Below are positions 1 through 8,511 of a stretch of DNA of 64,000 nt, piece after piece. The stretch is from CAXBBB01 sp963815505. GTDB lineage: Bacteria > Bacteroidota > Rhodothermia > Rhodothermales > BA12. A program made the position numbers and the translations under genes. Position 1 is the first letter of the stretch; the number at the start of each line of letters is the position of its first letter. The stretch is taken from assembly GCA_963815505.1 (NCBI GenBank), contig CAWFGU010000022.1:365518-429517 (forward strand). Direction: 5' to 3'. The notes beneath the pieces were generated by a model, which was not told where the DNA came from, made no database searches, and was given only the letters and a program-made list of their open reading frames with translations.

Positions 1-926
1 TCGACAGCCGCGAACTCGAGGATTTCCTCCATGCGCGGCTGCACGATCTGCGCCAGCACGCTGCGCCCGACGGCCTTCTCGGGCCGCCCGCCGATGCCGG
101 GAATCGTGATCTCCTCGTTCTCGTCCGCCATGTCGACCAGCGTCACGCCGAACTGCTGCTTGAGCGCTTCGGCCTGCTCGCGCATCACCCCCAGTCCCCG
201 GCGGATGTCGTCGGTGACTTTGTTGCCCGCAATCGCGATGACGGCGGTGTGGCGGATCGTGTTCTCCTCGAAGACCGCGATGTCGGTCGTGCCGCCGCCG
301 ATGTCGATCAGCGCGACGCCGATCTCTTTCTCGTCGGGATGCAGGACGGCATAGCTGGACGCCAGCGGTTCGAGCACGATGTCGGCGACTTCGTAGCCCG
401 CCTTTTCGATGCAGCGGTGGATGTTGCGCGTCGCGCTGACGAGCCCGGTAATGATGTGGACCTTGGCTTCGAGCCGCTTGCCGCTCATGCCGACCGGGTC
501 GAACACGCCGTCCTGCCCGTCGACGATGAACTCTTGCGGGATGACGTGCAGGATCGTCCGGTCGCTGGGCACGTCGACCTGCCGCGTGTCCTCGATCAGC
601 CGCTGCACGTCGATCTCGCCGATCTCGCCCGAGCGGTTGTTGATGGTGATGATTCCTCGGCTCTGGCGGCTCTCGATGTGGTCGCCTGCAATGCCGACGA
701 TGACGCGCTTGACCTCGACGCCCGCCATGCGCTCGGCCTCCTGGACAGCTTGCTGGACGGCGTGGACGGTCTTGTCGATGTTGACGACGACGCCCCGGTT
801 GAGGCCATCGCTCGGTGCCGTGCCGACGCCGAGCACCTGAACGTCTCCCCCCGAGACGTGCGACGCGACGATCGCGCACACCTTGGTAGTGCCGATGTCT
901 ACGCCGACGACGATACGTTCGCTCAT
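1..926 (-). CDS. ftsA: Cell division protein FtsA (partial, C-terminus off the window)
   Basis: Actin-like ATPase that anchors FtsZ to the membrane and recruits later divisome proteins. Read from ATG at 926 the protein begins MSERIVVGVDIGTTKVCAI, the phosphate-1 motif of the actin/Hsp70 fold. It continues through the FtsA-specific 1C domain, with a phosphate-2 motif IGGGTTDIAVF near residue 207. About 308 residues are visible without a stop or frameshift, against a family length of roughly 400-450; the 2B subdomain and the C-terminal amphipathic helix lie outside the window. It is the most distal visible gene of the dcw cluster, downstream of ftsQ and separated from it by about 285 bp holding a palindromic repeat. 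FtsZ is expected next but cannot be seen. Confidence 0.95.
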   Translation of the reverse strand, partial: MSERIVVGVDIGTTKVCAIVASHVSGGDVQVLGVGTAPSDGLNRGVVVNIDKTVHAVQQAVQEAERMAGVEVKRVIVGIAGDHIESRQSRGIITINNRSGEIGEIDVQRLIEDTRQVDVPSDRTILHVIPQEFIVDGQDGVFDPVGMSGKRLEAKVHIITGLVSATRNIHRCIEKAGYEVADIVLEPLASSYAVLHPDEKEIGVALIDIGGGTTDIAVFEENTIRHTAVIAIAGNKVTDDIRRGLGVMREQAEALKQQFGVTLVDMADENEEITIPGIGGRPEKAVGRSVLAQIVQPRMEEILEFAAV

Positions 927-1064
927 AGTGATGATGTTGTGTGGGGCCGCCGTGGCCCGGTGATAGACGGTGCGCGTTGCTCTCTTCCCCGAAAGCGCGG
1001 CGTGCCGGAAGGATGGATCAGCAGATCCGGTAGAAAGTGTTGTTGAATTTGGGTGCTTGCCGCA

Positions 1065-1193
1065 GACCCCTCCACCCTTCGGGCACCTCCCCTTCAAAAG
1101 GGGAGGACGTGTTTTGAGCGGAGTAAAAGCTCCCGTCCCCTCCTTTTGAAGGAGGGGTACCGAAGACGCCCGTGTCGGAGGCGGGGTGGTCTG
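1065..1193. repeat. Palindromic intergenic repeat, copy 1 (double hairpin)
   Basis: Lies between ftsQ and ftsA. It holds two self-complementary hairpins: one with arms CCTCCCCTT/AAGGGGAGG (about 1086-1106) and one with arms CCCCTCCTT/AAGGAGGGG (about 1137-1157). They face each other across a short spacer and are flanked by related outer arms (AGACCCCTCC and GGCGGGGTGG). A second diverged copy with the same architecture is at 3383-3524. The organisation resembles REP/BIME-type dispersed intergenic repeats. Apart from this element the ftsQ-ftsA gap (927-1211) shows no gene. Confidence 0.75.
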
Positions 1194-1211
1194 AGGCAAA
1201 GACGAAGCGAT

Positions 1212-1940
1212 TCACGCGTCACCTCCCGTCGTGATGAGTTGGCCTTCGAAGCGCAGGTCGATCGTCGCCACATCGCGTGTGGGATGCGTGAGCAGCGACT
1301 GGTGCCAGAAGGCGTCCAAGGCAGCGAGCTTTCGGGCGAACGAGTGGTCGCCCAGGCGCACGCGCAGGCTGCGACCCAGCGGCGTCGCGGGCGTCCACGC
1401 GTCGATGCCGCCTCGGCCGACGACGAACTCGGCGGCGAGCGTGGCTTCCTCTTCGCTCATCACCGATAGGTCGGCGAGCAGCGCGCGGAGTGCGGGCGAG
1501 GCGACGGGGCGCGTCGGGTGCGACGGAGCGTTGGCACCCCGCACGATGGGGACGTAGAAGACAGCAGAGTCGGCGGCAGGCATGGCGTAGCCGCGCGCGT
1601 CGAGGTAGAACGCGGCGTCGCCGTTGCGGTCGAGGGCCAGGGCGACGGGCGTGCGCTCGACGACGCGAATGCGCAGCGTGCCGTCCGGCATCCGCAGCAC
1701 GGTGGCACTCGTCACCCACGGATGGCGGCGCACGCGGTCGGCGACCAGTCCGGCGTCGACTTCGTGCATCGCCATCGACGTATCTATGCGCGCGAGCCGC
1801 AGCACCTCGTCGACATCGGCAAAGCGTGCGTCGACGACGGCGATGCGCTCGACGGGCAGCACGTAGCCGTACCACGCCGCGCCTCCGGCGACGAGCAGCG
1901 CCAGCACGACGGCGATGATCCACTTCACAGGCACCTTCAT
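1212..1940 (-). CDS. ftsQ: Cell division protein FtsQ/DivIB
   Basis: Bitopic division protein linking cytoplasmic and periplasmic divisome parts. I chose ATG at 1940, because it overlaps the murC stop by 4 bp (ATGA) and is followed at once by a membrane anchor (VPVKWIIAVVLALLVAGG, residues 3-20). A POTRA-like region begins near residue 29 (LPVERIAVVDARF), and the C-terminal beta domain ends with IDLRFEGQLITTGGDA. Length is 242 aa, normal for the family. The open frame extends upstream, but that part only reads murC out of frame. Sequence conservation in FtsQ is low, so the call rests on topology, the VERI/VxVxxR pattern and its position between murC and ftsA. Confidence 0.88.
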   Translation of the reverse strand: MKVPVKWIIAVVLALLVAGGAAWYGYVLPVERIAVVDARFADVDEVLRLARIDTSMAMHEVDAGLVADRVRRHPWVTSATVLRMPDGTLRIRVVERTPVALALDRNGDAAFYLDARGYAMPAADSAVFYVPIVRGANAPSHPTRPVASPALRALLADLSVMSEEEATLAAEFVVGRGGIDAWTPATPLGRSLRVRLGDHSFARKLAALDAFWHQSLLTHPTRDVATIDLRFEGQLITTGGDA

Positions 1941-3355
1941 TCGGCACCTCCGGTGTTGGCCTGTTGCAAACGCTCGAGAAGCGCGTTGCCCCACTTATAG
2001 ATCGGACCGGCGCCCATCGTCACGACGACATCGCCCGGCTGGACGGTGCGGTCGAGTTCAGCGCCGAGTTGGTCCATCGACGGCATATAGACGACGCCTC
2101 GGTGCCCGTTGGCGCGGGCCTGCTCGGCGAGTTGCGATCCGTCGACGTTGGGATACTGCTCCTGCGTTTCGCGCGCGCCGTAGATCGGGGTGAGGATCAG
2201 CACGTCGGCATCGAAGAAGGCGCGCGAGAAGGCGTCCATCAGATCGTGCGTGCGGCTGTACAGGTGCGGCTGGAAAACGGCGACGATACGTCGGCCCGCG
2301 AACGCGGTTTGGGCGGCTTCGAGCGCTGCCTCGACTTCGGTCGGATGGTGCGCATAGTCGTCGACGATGATCACGCTTTGGGCTTCGCCCTTGACCTGGA
2401 AGCGGCGGTCGACGCCGGTATAGGCCTCCAGCGCCCCGGCGATGTCGTCAAACCGCATGTCCAGTTCGAGCCCAACGGCGACGGCAGCCAAGGCGTTGCG
2501 CAGGTTGTGCAGGCCCGGCGACGGGAACGCGATCCGCCCCAACCGCTCCCCCTGCGAGACGACTTCGAACGTGGTGACGGCTCCATCGTGGCGCACGTCG
2601 TCGGCGCGCACGTCGGCTTGGCGGGAGAGGCCGTACGTGGTGACGCGCCTGCGGATGCGGCCCAGGATGCGCTGCACGCCCGGGTCGTCGAGGCAGGCGA
2701 TGGTGACGCCGAAGAACGGGACGCTGTCGGCGTACTGCACGAAGGCGTCCTCAATCTCGATCAGGTCTTTGTACGTGTCGAGGTGATCGGTTTCGACATT
2801 GGTGATGACGGCGATGCTGGGCGTCAGGCGCAGGAAGGTGCGGTCGTACTCGTCGGCCTCGAGCACGACGATGTCGCCCTGCCCCGCGACGGCGTTCGAG
2901 CCAAACGCGCTGACCTTGCCGCCGACGATGATCGTCGGGTCAAAGCCGCCGCCCTGGACGACCAGTCCGGTCAGCGTCGTCGTCGTCGTCTTGCCGTGCG
3001 TACCCGCGATGCCGACGCCGTACTGCATCCGCATCAACTCGCCCAGCAGAACCGCGCGCTTGATAACCGGCAACCGGCGACGACTCGCCTCCATCGTCTC
3101 GGCGTTGGCGTTGGGGTTGACGGCCGACGAGTAGACGACCGCGTCCACCTCGCCGACGTGTTTGGACGAGTGACCTTCGTAGATCGTCGCGCCCAACTCG
3201 GCCAGGTGCTCGGTCACGGGCGACAGACTCGCGTCGCTGCCCGTCACGCCGTAGCCGCGGCGCAGCAGCACCTCGGCCATCGACGACATACCGTTGCCGC
3301 CGATGCCGACGAAATGAACCGTGCGGATGCGTCCGAAAATGGGTTGTCGTCTCAT
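1937..3355 (-). CDS. murC: UDP-N-acetylmuramate--L-alanine ligase MurC
   Basis: Cytoplasmic Mur ligase adding L-Ala to UDP-MurNAc, the first amino-acid step of the peptidoglycan stem. The ATG at 3355 starts MRRQPIFGRIRTVHFVGIGG, the N-terminal UDP-binding Rossmann motif. The ATP P-loop GTHGKTTTT is at about residues 118-126, and the central and C-terminal Mur ligase domains follow (EADEYDRTF, DDYAHHPTE). Length is 472 aa, typical. The frame stays open upstream to 3478, but that part translates the palindromic repeat and is not protein-like, so I reject the longer start. It is intact, unlike its neighbours murG and ftsW, and its stop overlaps the ftsQ start. Confidence 0.97.
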   Translation of the reverse strand: MRRQPIFGRIRTVHFVGIGGNGMSSMAEVLLRRGYGVTGSDASLSPVTEHLAELGATIYEGHSSKHVGEVDAVVYSSAVNPNANAETMEASRRRLPVIKRAVLLGELMRMQYGVGIAGTHGKTTTTTLTGLVVQGGGFDPTIIVGGKVSAFGSNAVAGQGDIVVLEADEYDRTFLRLTPSIAVITNVETDHLDTYKDLIEIEDAFVQYADSVPFFGVTIACLDDPGVQRILGRIRRRVTTYGLSRQADVRADDVRHDGAVTTFEVVSQGERLGRIAFPSPGLHNLRNALAAVAVGLELDMRFDDIAGALEAYTGVDRRFQVKGEAQSVIIVDDYAHHPTEVEAALEAAQTAFAGRRIVAVFQPHLYSRTHDLMDAFSRAFFDADVLILTPIYGARETQEQYPNVDGSQLAEQARANGHRGVVYMPSMDQLGAELDRTVQPGDVVVTMGAGPIYKWGNALLERLQQANTGGAE

Positions 3356-3382
3356 CGCGTGGCCTCCATGAGTCGTGTGGTC

Positions 3383-3524
3383 ACCACAGGACCCCTCCGC
3401 CGCTGCGCGGCACCTCCCCTCCGAGAGGGGAGGACAGATACGGTGCTTTCGGTGATCGTATTCAGTGAACGCGAACACGTCCCCTCCTCTCGGAGGAGGG
3501 GTGCCCGAAGGGCGGGGTGGTTCA
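3383..3524. repeat. Palindromic intergenic repeat, copy 2 (double hairpin)
   Basis: Sits between murG and murC. It has the same architecture as the copy at 1065-1193: an outer ACCCCTCC arm, a CACCTCCCCT...AGGGGAGGAC hairpin (about 3411-3434), a spacer of about 45 bp, a CCCCTCC...GGAGGGG hairpin (about 3481-3501), then GCCCGAAGGGCGGGGTGGT. The spacer is unrelated to that of copy 1, while the arms are conserved. Two copies in the same operon suggest a dispersed family; whether it terminates or attenuates transcription cannot be judged from the sequence. Confidence 0.75.
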
Positions 3525-3542
3525 AGCAGTACGTCATCACAC

Positions 3543-4691
3543 TCACCCTATACCTCCATCAGAAACAGGCGCACCAGCCAGAGCCAGCACGCGCCGGGCG
3601 ATGGCGTGAGCGGCTGCGGGGCGGGCCAGCGTGTCCAGCGCCGTTTTCATCGACTCGCGCTTGTCTGCGTCTCCTATGAGCGCCTGCACGTCGGGCACGA
3701 GTCGGGCGTCGAGGTCGGCTTCGGGAAGCAGGATGGCGGCTCCGGCGCGCTCCAGGCTGCGCGCGTTGTGCGTCTGGTGGTCTTCGGACACGTTGGGCGA
3801 CGGCACCAGGATCGCGGGCGATCTGGGTGATCGCCAGTTCGCAGCACGTGATCGCTCCGGCGCGGCAGAGGACCACGTCGGCGGCGGCGTAGGCGTGCTG
3901 CATCTCGTCGAGGTATTCGAGCACGTGCAGCCGGTCGTGATCGGGCGCTTCGTCGAGCATCTCGGAGTAGTAATAGCTGCCCGTCTGCCAGACGATGTGG
4001 AGGTCGGGGTTGGCGTCGAGCAGCGTCGGCGCATGCTCGATCATCGCGTCGTTCAGGCGGCGGCTTCCGAGCGATCCGCCGAACATCAGCAGGACCGTCG
4101 CCGATTCGGGAATGTCGTAGTGCGTCCGGCCCGCCGCGCGGTCGCCCGATTGCAGGATCTCGCGCGTCGGGTTGCCGCTCAGTTGCACGTCGGCACCCGC
4201 GAAAGCTTTGCTCGCTTCGGGGAAGGCGACGTGGATCTCGCTCGCTCTCTTGCTCAGCAGGCGGTTGGTCAGCCCGGCGAATGCGTTCTGCTCCTGGATC
4301 AGCGTCGGACGCCCCATCGCCTGCGCCGCGCCCAAGACCGGACCGGTCACGAATCCGCCCGTCCCGACGACGACATCGGCGTCAAAACCTTTGACGAGTT
4401 TCCACGCGTCCGAAAAGCCTTTGCCCAGCTTGAACGGAAACGTCAGCAGCTTGGGCGACAGGCTGCGCGGCAGTCCGGCGACCGTAATCGGCGAGATCGA
4501 GTAGCCCGCTTTGGGCACGGCCTCCCACTCCATCCGGTCGGTCGTCCCGGCGAACGTGATCGACGCGTCGGGCCGCAACGCTGGACCGCGTCGGCGATGG
4601 CGAGGGCCGGATAGACGTGTCCGCCGGTACCGCCGCAGGCGAACAGGATGCGCGGCGCGCGGTCGGTCGTGTTCAGGGTCGAGGTACTCAT
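3543..4691 (-). CDS. murG: UDP-GlcNAc transferase MurG (two frameshifts)
   Basis: GT28 enzyme that adds GlcNAc to lipid I at the inner membrane face, giving lipid II. ATG at 4691 overlaps the ftsW stop by 4 bp. The N-terminus reads MSTSTLNTTDRAPRILFACGGTGGHVYPALA, with the GGTGGH donor/lipid loop, then breaks frame near 4580. The middle carries VVGTGGFVTGPV, QEQNAFAGLTNRLL and LLMFGGSLGSRRLN. A second break near 3825 leads into the C-terminus PAILVPSPNVSEDHQTHNA. Each break is a one- or two-base indel, and all family motifs are present across the three frames. The gene is essential, so I read this as sequence error rather than a pseudogene. Reconstructed length is about 380 aa. Confidence 0.9.
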
Positions 4692-5821
4692 TGGCTCTGA
4701 CGCGATAGGTTGAGGAGGATGCCGGTCATCGCGCCCATCGCGACGATGGACGAGCCGCCGTAGCTGACGAACGGCAGCGGCTGCCCCGTGACGGGAAGCA
4801 GGCCGACGCTGACGCCCGCGTGGGCCAGGCCCGACAGCACGATCATCAGCGTGAAGCCGACGCCGATGAACAGGCCCATCGGATCGGGCGCGTGCCGGGC
4901 GATGCGCAGAAAGCCGCGGAACAGCAGGATCACGAATGCGCCCAGGATCAGCAGCGCGCCGATCAGCCCGTACTCCTCGGCGATGATGGCGAAAATGAAG
5001 TCGTTGTAGGGCGCCGGTAGGAAGTCGCGCTGGATGCTCTTGCCCGGCCCGACGCCGACGATCCCGCCCGACGCAATCGCGATGCGCGCTTGGAGCGGCT
5101 GGTAGGCTTCGCGCAACTCGTCGCCGACGCCCTGCGCCTCGGTGTGCGTAGAACAGGCTGACGCCCAGCGCCTGCTCGACGCGCGCCGCACGCGCCGGAG
5201 AAAACGCCAGCAGCAGCATCGCCAGCGACAGCCCGATGGCTCCCAGCCCGGCCAGATGCAAGACGCGGACGCGGGCGACGAAGCACATCAGCACGACCGT
5301 CAGCAGCAGCAGCGCCGCCGTCGACAGGTTCTCCATGCCGATCAGCACGACCGTCGCCAGCGTCCACACCATGACCGGCATAAACGCGTGCCCGAAGCTT
5401 TCGATGTACGACTGCTTCTGCGCCAGCAGCGTCCCGACGTAGAGGATGAGGGAGATCTTGGCCAGATCGCTGCGGCTGAAAGCTGACGCCGCCCAGACTC
5501 AGCCACCGCGCCGCGCCGCCGGTAACGGTCCCCCAGATGCCGACGACCGTCAGCAAGACGAGCGAGCCGATCAGCAGCCACCGACTCACCCGCGCCAGCT
5601 TGTGGTAGTCGACGAGGCTGACGGCTCCCATCGCCGCAAATCGCGAGGCCGACCTTGACGACGTGCCGCCACATGAACGGATCGCTGCTGCTGCCGCTCT
5701 TGGTCGCCAGGAACGCGACCGCGCTGTACACCGCCGCCACGCCCCACGCCGCAAGCGCGAGCACGACCCAGATCGTGTAGCGATCCGAAGCGGGTTTGAC
5801 AGGATGAGTGGTTGCGGACAT
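4688..5821 (-). CDS. ftsW: Lipid II polymerase FtsW (SEDS family, several frameshifts)
   Basis: Multi-spanning SEDS glycosyltransferase that polymerises lipid II at the septum with FtsI. The ATG at 5821 gives MSATTHPVKPASDRYTIWVV and a first membrane helix. The frame changes near 5638, near 5478 (just after GGVSFQP) and near 5150. Reading across them gives the SEDS signature regions SLGGVSFQPSDLAKI, ENLSTAALLL and SGGIVGVGPGKSIQRDFLP, and AIIAEEYGLIGALL close to the C-terminus. About 377 codons, the normal size. It lies between murD and murG and its stop overlaps the murG start, the canonical dcw position. The frameshifts look like indel errors. Confidence 0.88.
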
Positions 5822-5850
5822 GGAGATGAAGTGGCGGCAGCGTGCGGTGC

Positions 5851-5880
5851 AGGGACGGCTCGGCGAGCCGCCCGTACGGG
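5851..5880. repeat. Small hairpin repeat, copy 1 (ftsW-murD gap)
   Basis: In the 64-bp gap between murD and ftsW. A CGGCTC/GAGCCG stem, extended by GGG and CCC flanks, is followed by CCGTACGGG. The related element at 7301-7335 in the murD-mraY gap ends in the same CCGCCCGTACGGG. No T-run follows on either strand, so it is not an obvious intrinsic terminator; a short REP-like repeat is the better description. Confidence 0.55.
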
Positions 5881-5885
5881 TCAGA

Positions 5886-7258
5886 TCAGAGGGCAGAGAC
5901 GGCGTCGCGAAAGGCCTCGCCGCGGTGCTCGTAGTTCTCGTATTGGTCGAACGAGGCGCAGGCGGGCGAGAGCAGGACCACGTCGCCGGGTTCGGCCAGG
6001 GCGGCGGCGCAGCGGACGGCGTCGGCCATGTCGTCGGCTTCGACCGAACGGGGGGCGACCGATCCCAGGTCGCGCATCACCTTGCTGGCGCTCTCTCCGA
6101 TGGCGACGACGCCGCGTGTGCGGCTAGCGACCAGGTCGCGCAGGCCCGCAGTAGTCGTTGCCCTTGTCGCGGCCTCCGGCGATGAGGATGACCTTTTCCC
6201 TATCGAAGCTTTCCAAGGCGTACCAGACGGCGTTGACGTTGGTCGCCTTGGAGTCGTTGACGAAGCGCACGCCCTGATGCTCGCCGACGAGTTCGAGCCG
6301 GTGCGGCACGCCGCGAGAACGTGGCGAGGCTTTCGCGCACGATCTCGCTGCGCACGTCCATCACGCGCGCGGCGACGGCGGCGGCGAGGCTGTTGTACAG
6401 GTTGTGTCGGCCGCGGAGGGCGAGGGCTGTAGCGGGCATGAGTCGTTCGGTTTGAGAGTCGGGCGCGTCCGAGAGGCGGAGGCAGAGGTCGCCGCCGTCG
6501 ATCCAGCCGCCCACCTGGAGCGACCGGTCGATGCTGATCGGCAGCAGTTGAAAAGGATGGTCGCTAGCGAGACGGGCGGCGACGCGTTCGTCGTCGATGT
6601 TGTAGACCAGAGCGTCGCCGTCGGCCATGTTTTCGAACAGGCGGTACTTGGCGTCGGCGTAGGCATCGACCGAGCCGTCGTAGCGGTCCAGGTGGTCGGG
6701 CGTGATGTTCAGTAGAATCCCGACGCGCGGGCGAAACGCGTCGATGTGGTCGAGTTGGAAGCTGGACACTTCGAGGACTGCGACGCCATCGGCATCCACA
6801 TCCTGCGCGCCGTCCGAAAACGCCTGACCGATGTTGCCCGCGACCAGCGTCGGCCGTCCGTCGGCTTTGAACACGTGGCCGAGCAGGCTCGTCGTCGTCG
6901 TCTTGCCGTTGGTGCCCGTGATCGCGACGATGGGCGCGTCGCAGAACCACGACGCCGCCTCGATCTCCGACACGACCGGCGTCCCGCGCCCCAGCGCCGC
7001 CTGCACGATGGCCGCCGTCGTCGGCACGCCCGGCGATACCACCATCAAGTCGCACGCCAGCGACACCTCGCCGTGCCCGCCGAACTCGACTTTGACACCG
7101 GCCGCCTCCATCTCCTCGCGCACGTCGGCCCGTTCGGCGCCGCTGTCCGTCAGCCGCACGCCCGCTCCCGCCGACGCGAGCAGCCGCGCAGCCGCAATCC
7201 CGCTGCGGGCAGCGCCCACGACGGTTATGCGTTTGGATTTGAGGTCGGAGAGGGTCAT
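5886..7258 (-). CDS. murD: UDP-N-acetylmuramoylalanine--D-glutamate ligase MurD (two frameshifts)
   Basis: Mur ligase adding D-Glu to UDP-MurNAc-L-Ala. ATG at 7258 begins MTLSDLKSKRITVVGAARSG, the N-terminal nucleotide-sugar fold. The P-loop ITGTNGKTTTTSL and the LEVSSFQLDHID segment typical of MurD follow in one frame. The frame breaks near 6310, then RFVNDSKATNVNAVWYALE and LIAGGRDKG are read, and it breaks again near 6145 before the end LLSPACASFDQYENYEHRG, the MurD C-terminal signature. All conserved blocks are present, so the breaks look like single-base sequence errors. Length is about 457 aa, as expected. Confidence 0.92.
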
Positions 7259-7300
7259 GTGTGAGGCGAAGCGAAGAGCGTTATCGCAGGTTGAGAGGCA

Positions 7301-7335
7301 GCAGGGGCGGATCCGGGATCCGCCCGTACGGGGCC
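7301..7335. repeat. Small hairpin repeat, copy 2 (murD-mraY gap)
   Basis: A perfect inverted repeat GGGCGGATCC/GGATCCGCCC (7305-7325, single-base loop) followed by GTACGGG. It matches the 5851-5880 element in its right arm and in the GTACGGG tail. The 98-bp gap between mraY and murD (7259-7356) holds no gene. Confidence 0.6.
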
Positions 7336-7356
7336 GGAGGTATTGCCGAAGCGCGG

Positions 7357-8508
7357 TTATTGGATGCGCAGCGAGAGGATGGTCGCGATGGTGGTGACGG
7401 CGGTGATGATCCAGAAGCGCGTCACGATTTTGGCCTCGTGCGTGCCTTTGGCCTCGAAGTGGTGGTGCAGCGGGGCCATGCGGAAGACGCGCTTGCCGGT
7501 TCCCGTTCGCCGCTTGGTCCACTTGAAGTAGCCCGTCTGGATGATGACCGACAGCACCTCGGCGAAGTAGATGAAGCCCATGATGGGCAGCAGCAGCTCT
7601 TTGCGAATCGTCAGCGCGACGATGGCGACGGCCGCTCCTAGCGCCAGCGAGCCGGTATCGCCCATGAAGACGGTCGCGGGGTAGCCGTTGAACCACAGGA
7701 AGCCGAAGCACGCGGCCGTCATGGCGGCGGCAAAGATGGCGCCCTCGCCCGCGCCGGGCAGGTAGATGACGCCCAAGAAGTCGGCCAGGATTTCGTTACC
7801 GGCGATGTAGGTCAGCGCGACCAGTCCGGCCGACACGAACGCCGTCACGCCGGTCGTCAAGCCGTCCAGCCCGTCGGTCAGGTTGACGGCGTTTGAGACG
7901 CCCGTCACGATGAAGACGGCGACGGGGATGTAGACGAGCCAGCCCCAGCCCTCGACGCCGAAGTAGCCGATGATGTCGTAGTCGAGCGGGTAGCTCAGGA
8001 TCGGCAGGTGCGTGAACGTCTTCACGTCCTCGAACTGCGGCAGGAAGTAGAGCACGCAGCCGACGACCAGCCCCAGCGTGATCTGTCCGATCAGCTTGTA
8101 GCGCGCCGACAGGCCGTCTTTGTCCTTCTTGACCGTCTTGATGTAGTCGTCGACGAAGCCGAACGCGCCCATCCACGCCGTTCCCAAGACGCACAGCCAG
8201 ACGTACGGGTTGTGGAGTTCGCCCCACAGCAGCGTCGATCCGATGATGGCGAGCAGGATGATCAGGCCGCCCATCGTCGGCGTGCCGCTCTTGTGCGCGT
8301 GGCTGACTGCTCCGGCGTCCTCGCCCTCGCGGACGCTTTCGCCCAGCTGCTGCACGCTCAGCCAGTTGATCATCTTGCGTCCGATGAACAGCGCGATCAG
8401 CAGAGCGGTCAGCGCGGCGAGCGCAGCGCGGACGGTGATGAACTGGAAGATCTGAAAACCGGCCGGTTCGTAGGTCTCTTCGATCCAGGTGAGGAGGTAG
8501 TAGAGCAT
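7357..8508 (-). CDS. mraY: Phospho-N-acetylmuramoyl-pentapeptide transferase MraY
   Basis: Integral membrane enzyme transferring phospho-MurNAc-pentapeptide to undecaprenyl phosphate, making lipid I. The 383-aa frame is intact from ATG 8508 (MLYYLLTWIEETYEPAGFQIF). Visible family motifs are HAKSG-like HAHKSGTPTMGGLII, FVDDYIKTVKKDKDGLSARYKL, the NLTDGLDGL catalytic aspartate loop, GDTGSLALG and APLHHHFEAKG. About ten hydrophobic segments are present. It is preceded by murE, whose reconstructed stop lies 3 bp upstream, and followed after a short repeat by murD. Confidence 0.97.
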   Translation of the reverse strand: MLYYLLTWIEETYEPAGFQIFQFITVRAALAALTALLIALFIGRKMINWLSVQQLGESVREGEDAGAVSHAHKSGTPTMGGLIILLAIIGSTLLWGELHNPYVWLCVLGTAWMGAFGFVDDYIKTVKKDKDGLSARYKLIGQITLGLVVGCVLYFLPQFEDVKTFTHLPILSYPLDYDIIGYFGVEGWGWLVYIPVAVFIVTGVSNAVNLTDGLDGLTTGVTAFVSAGLVALTYIAGNEILADFLGVIYLPGAGEGAIFAAAMTAACFGFLWFNGYPATVFMGDTGSLALGAAVAIVALTIRKELLLPIMGFIYFAEVLSVIIQTGYFKWTKRRTGTGKRVFRMAPLHHHFEAKGTHEAKIVTRFWIITAVTTIATILSLRIQ

Positions 8509-8511
8509 GGG

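Noticed and set aside
1964..3679. 571-codon plus-strand open frame opposite murC
   Set aside because: Shadow of murC in GC-rich DNA; composition is Arg/Asp/Val-rich without family motifs.
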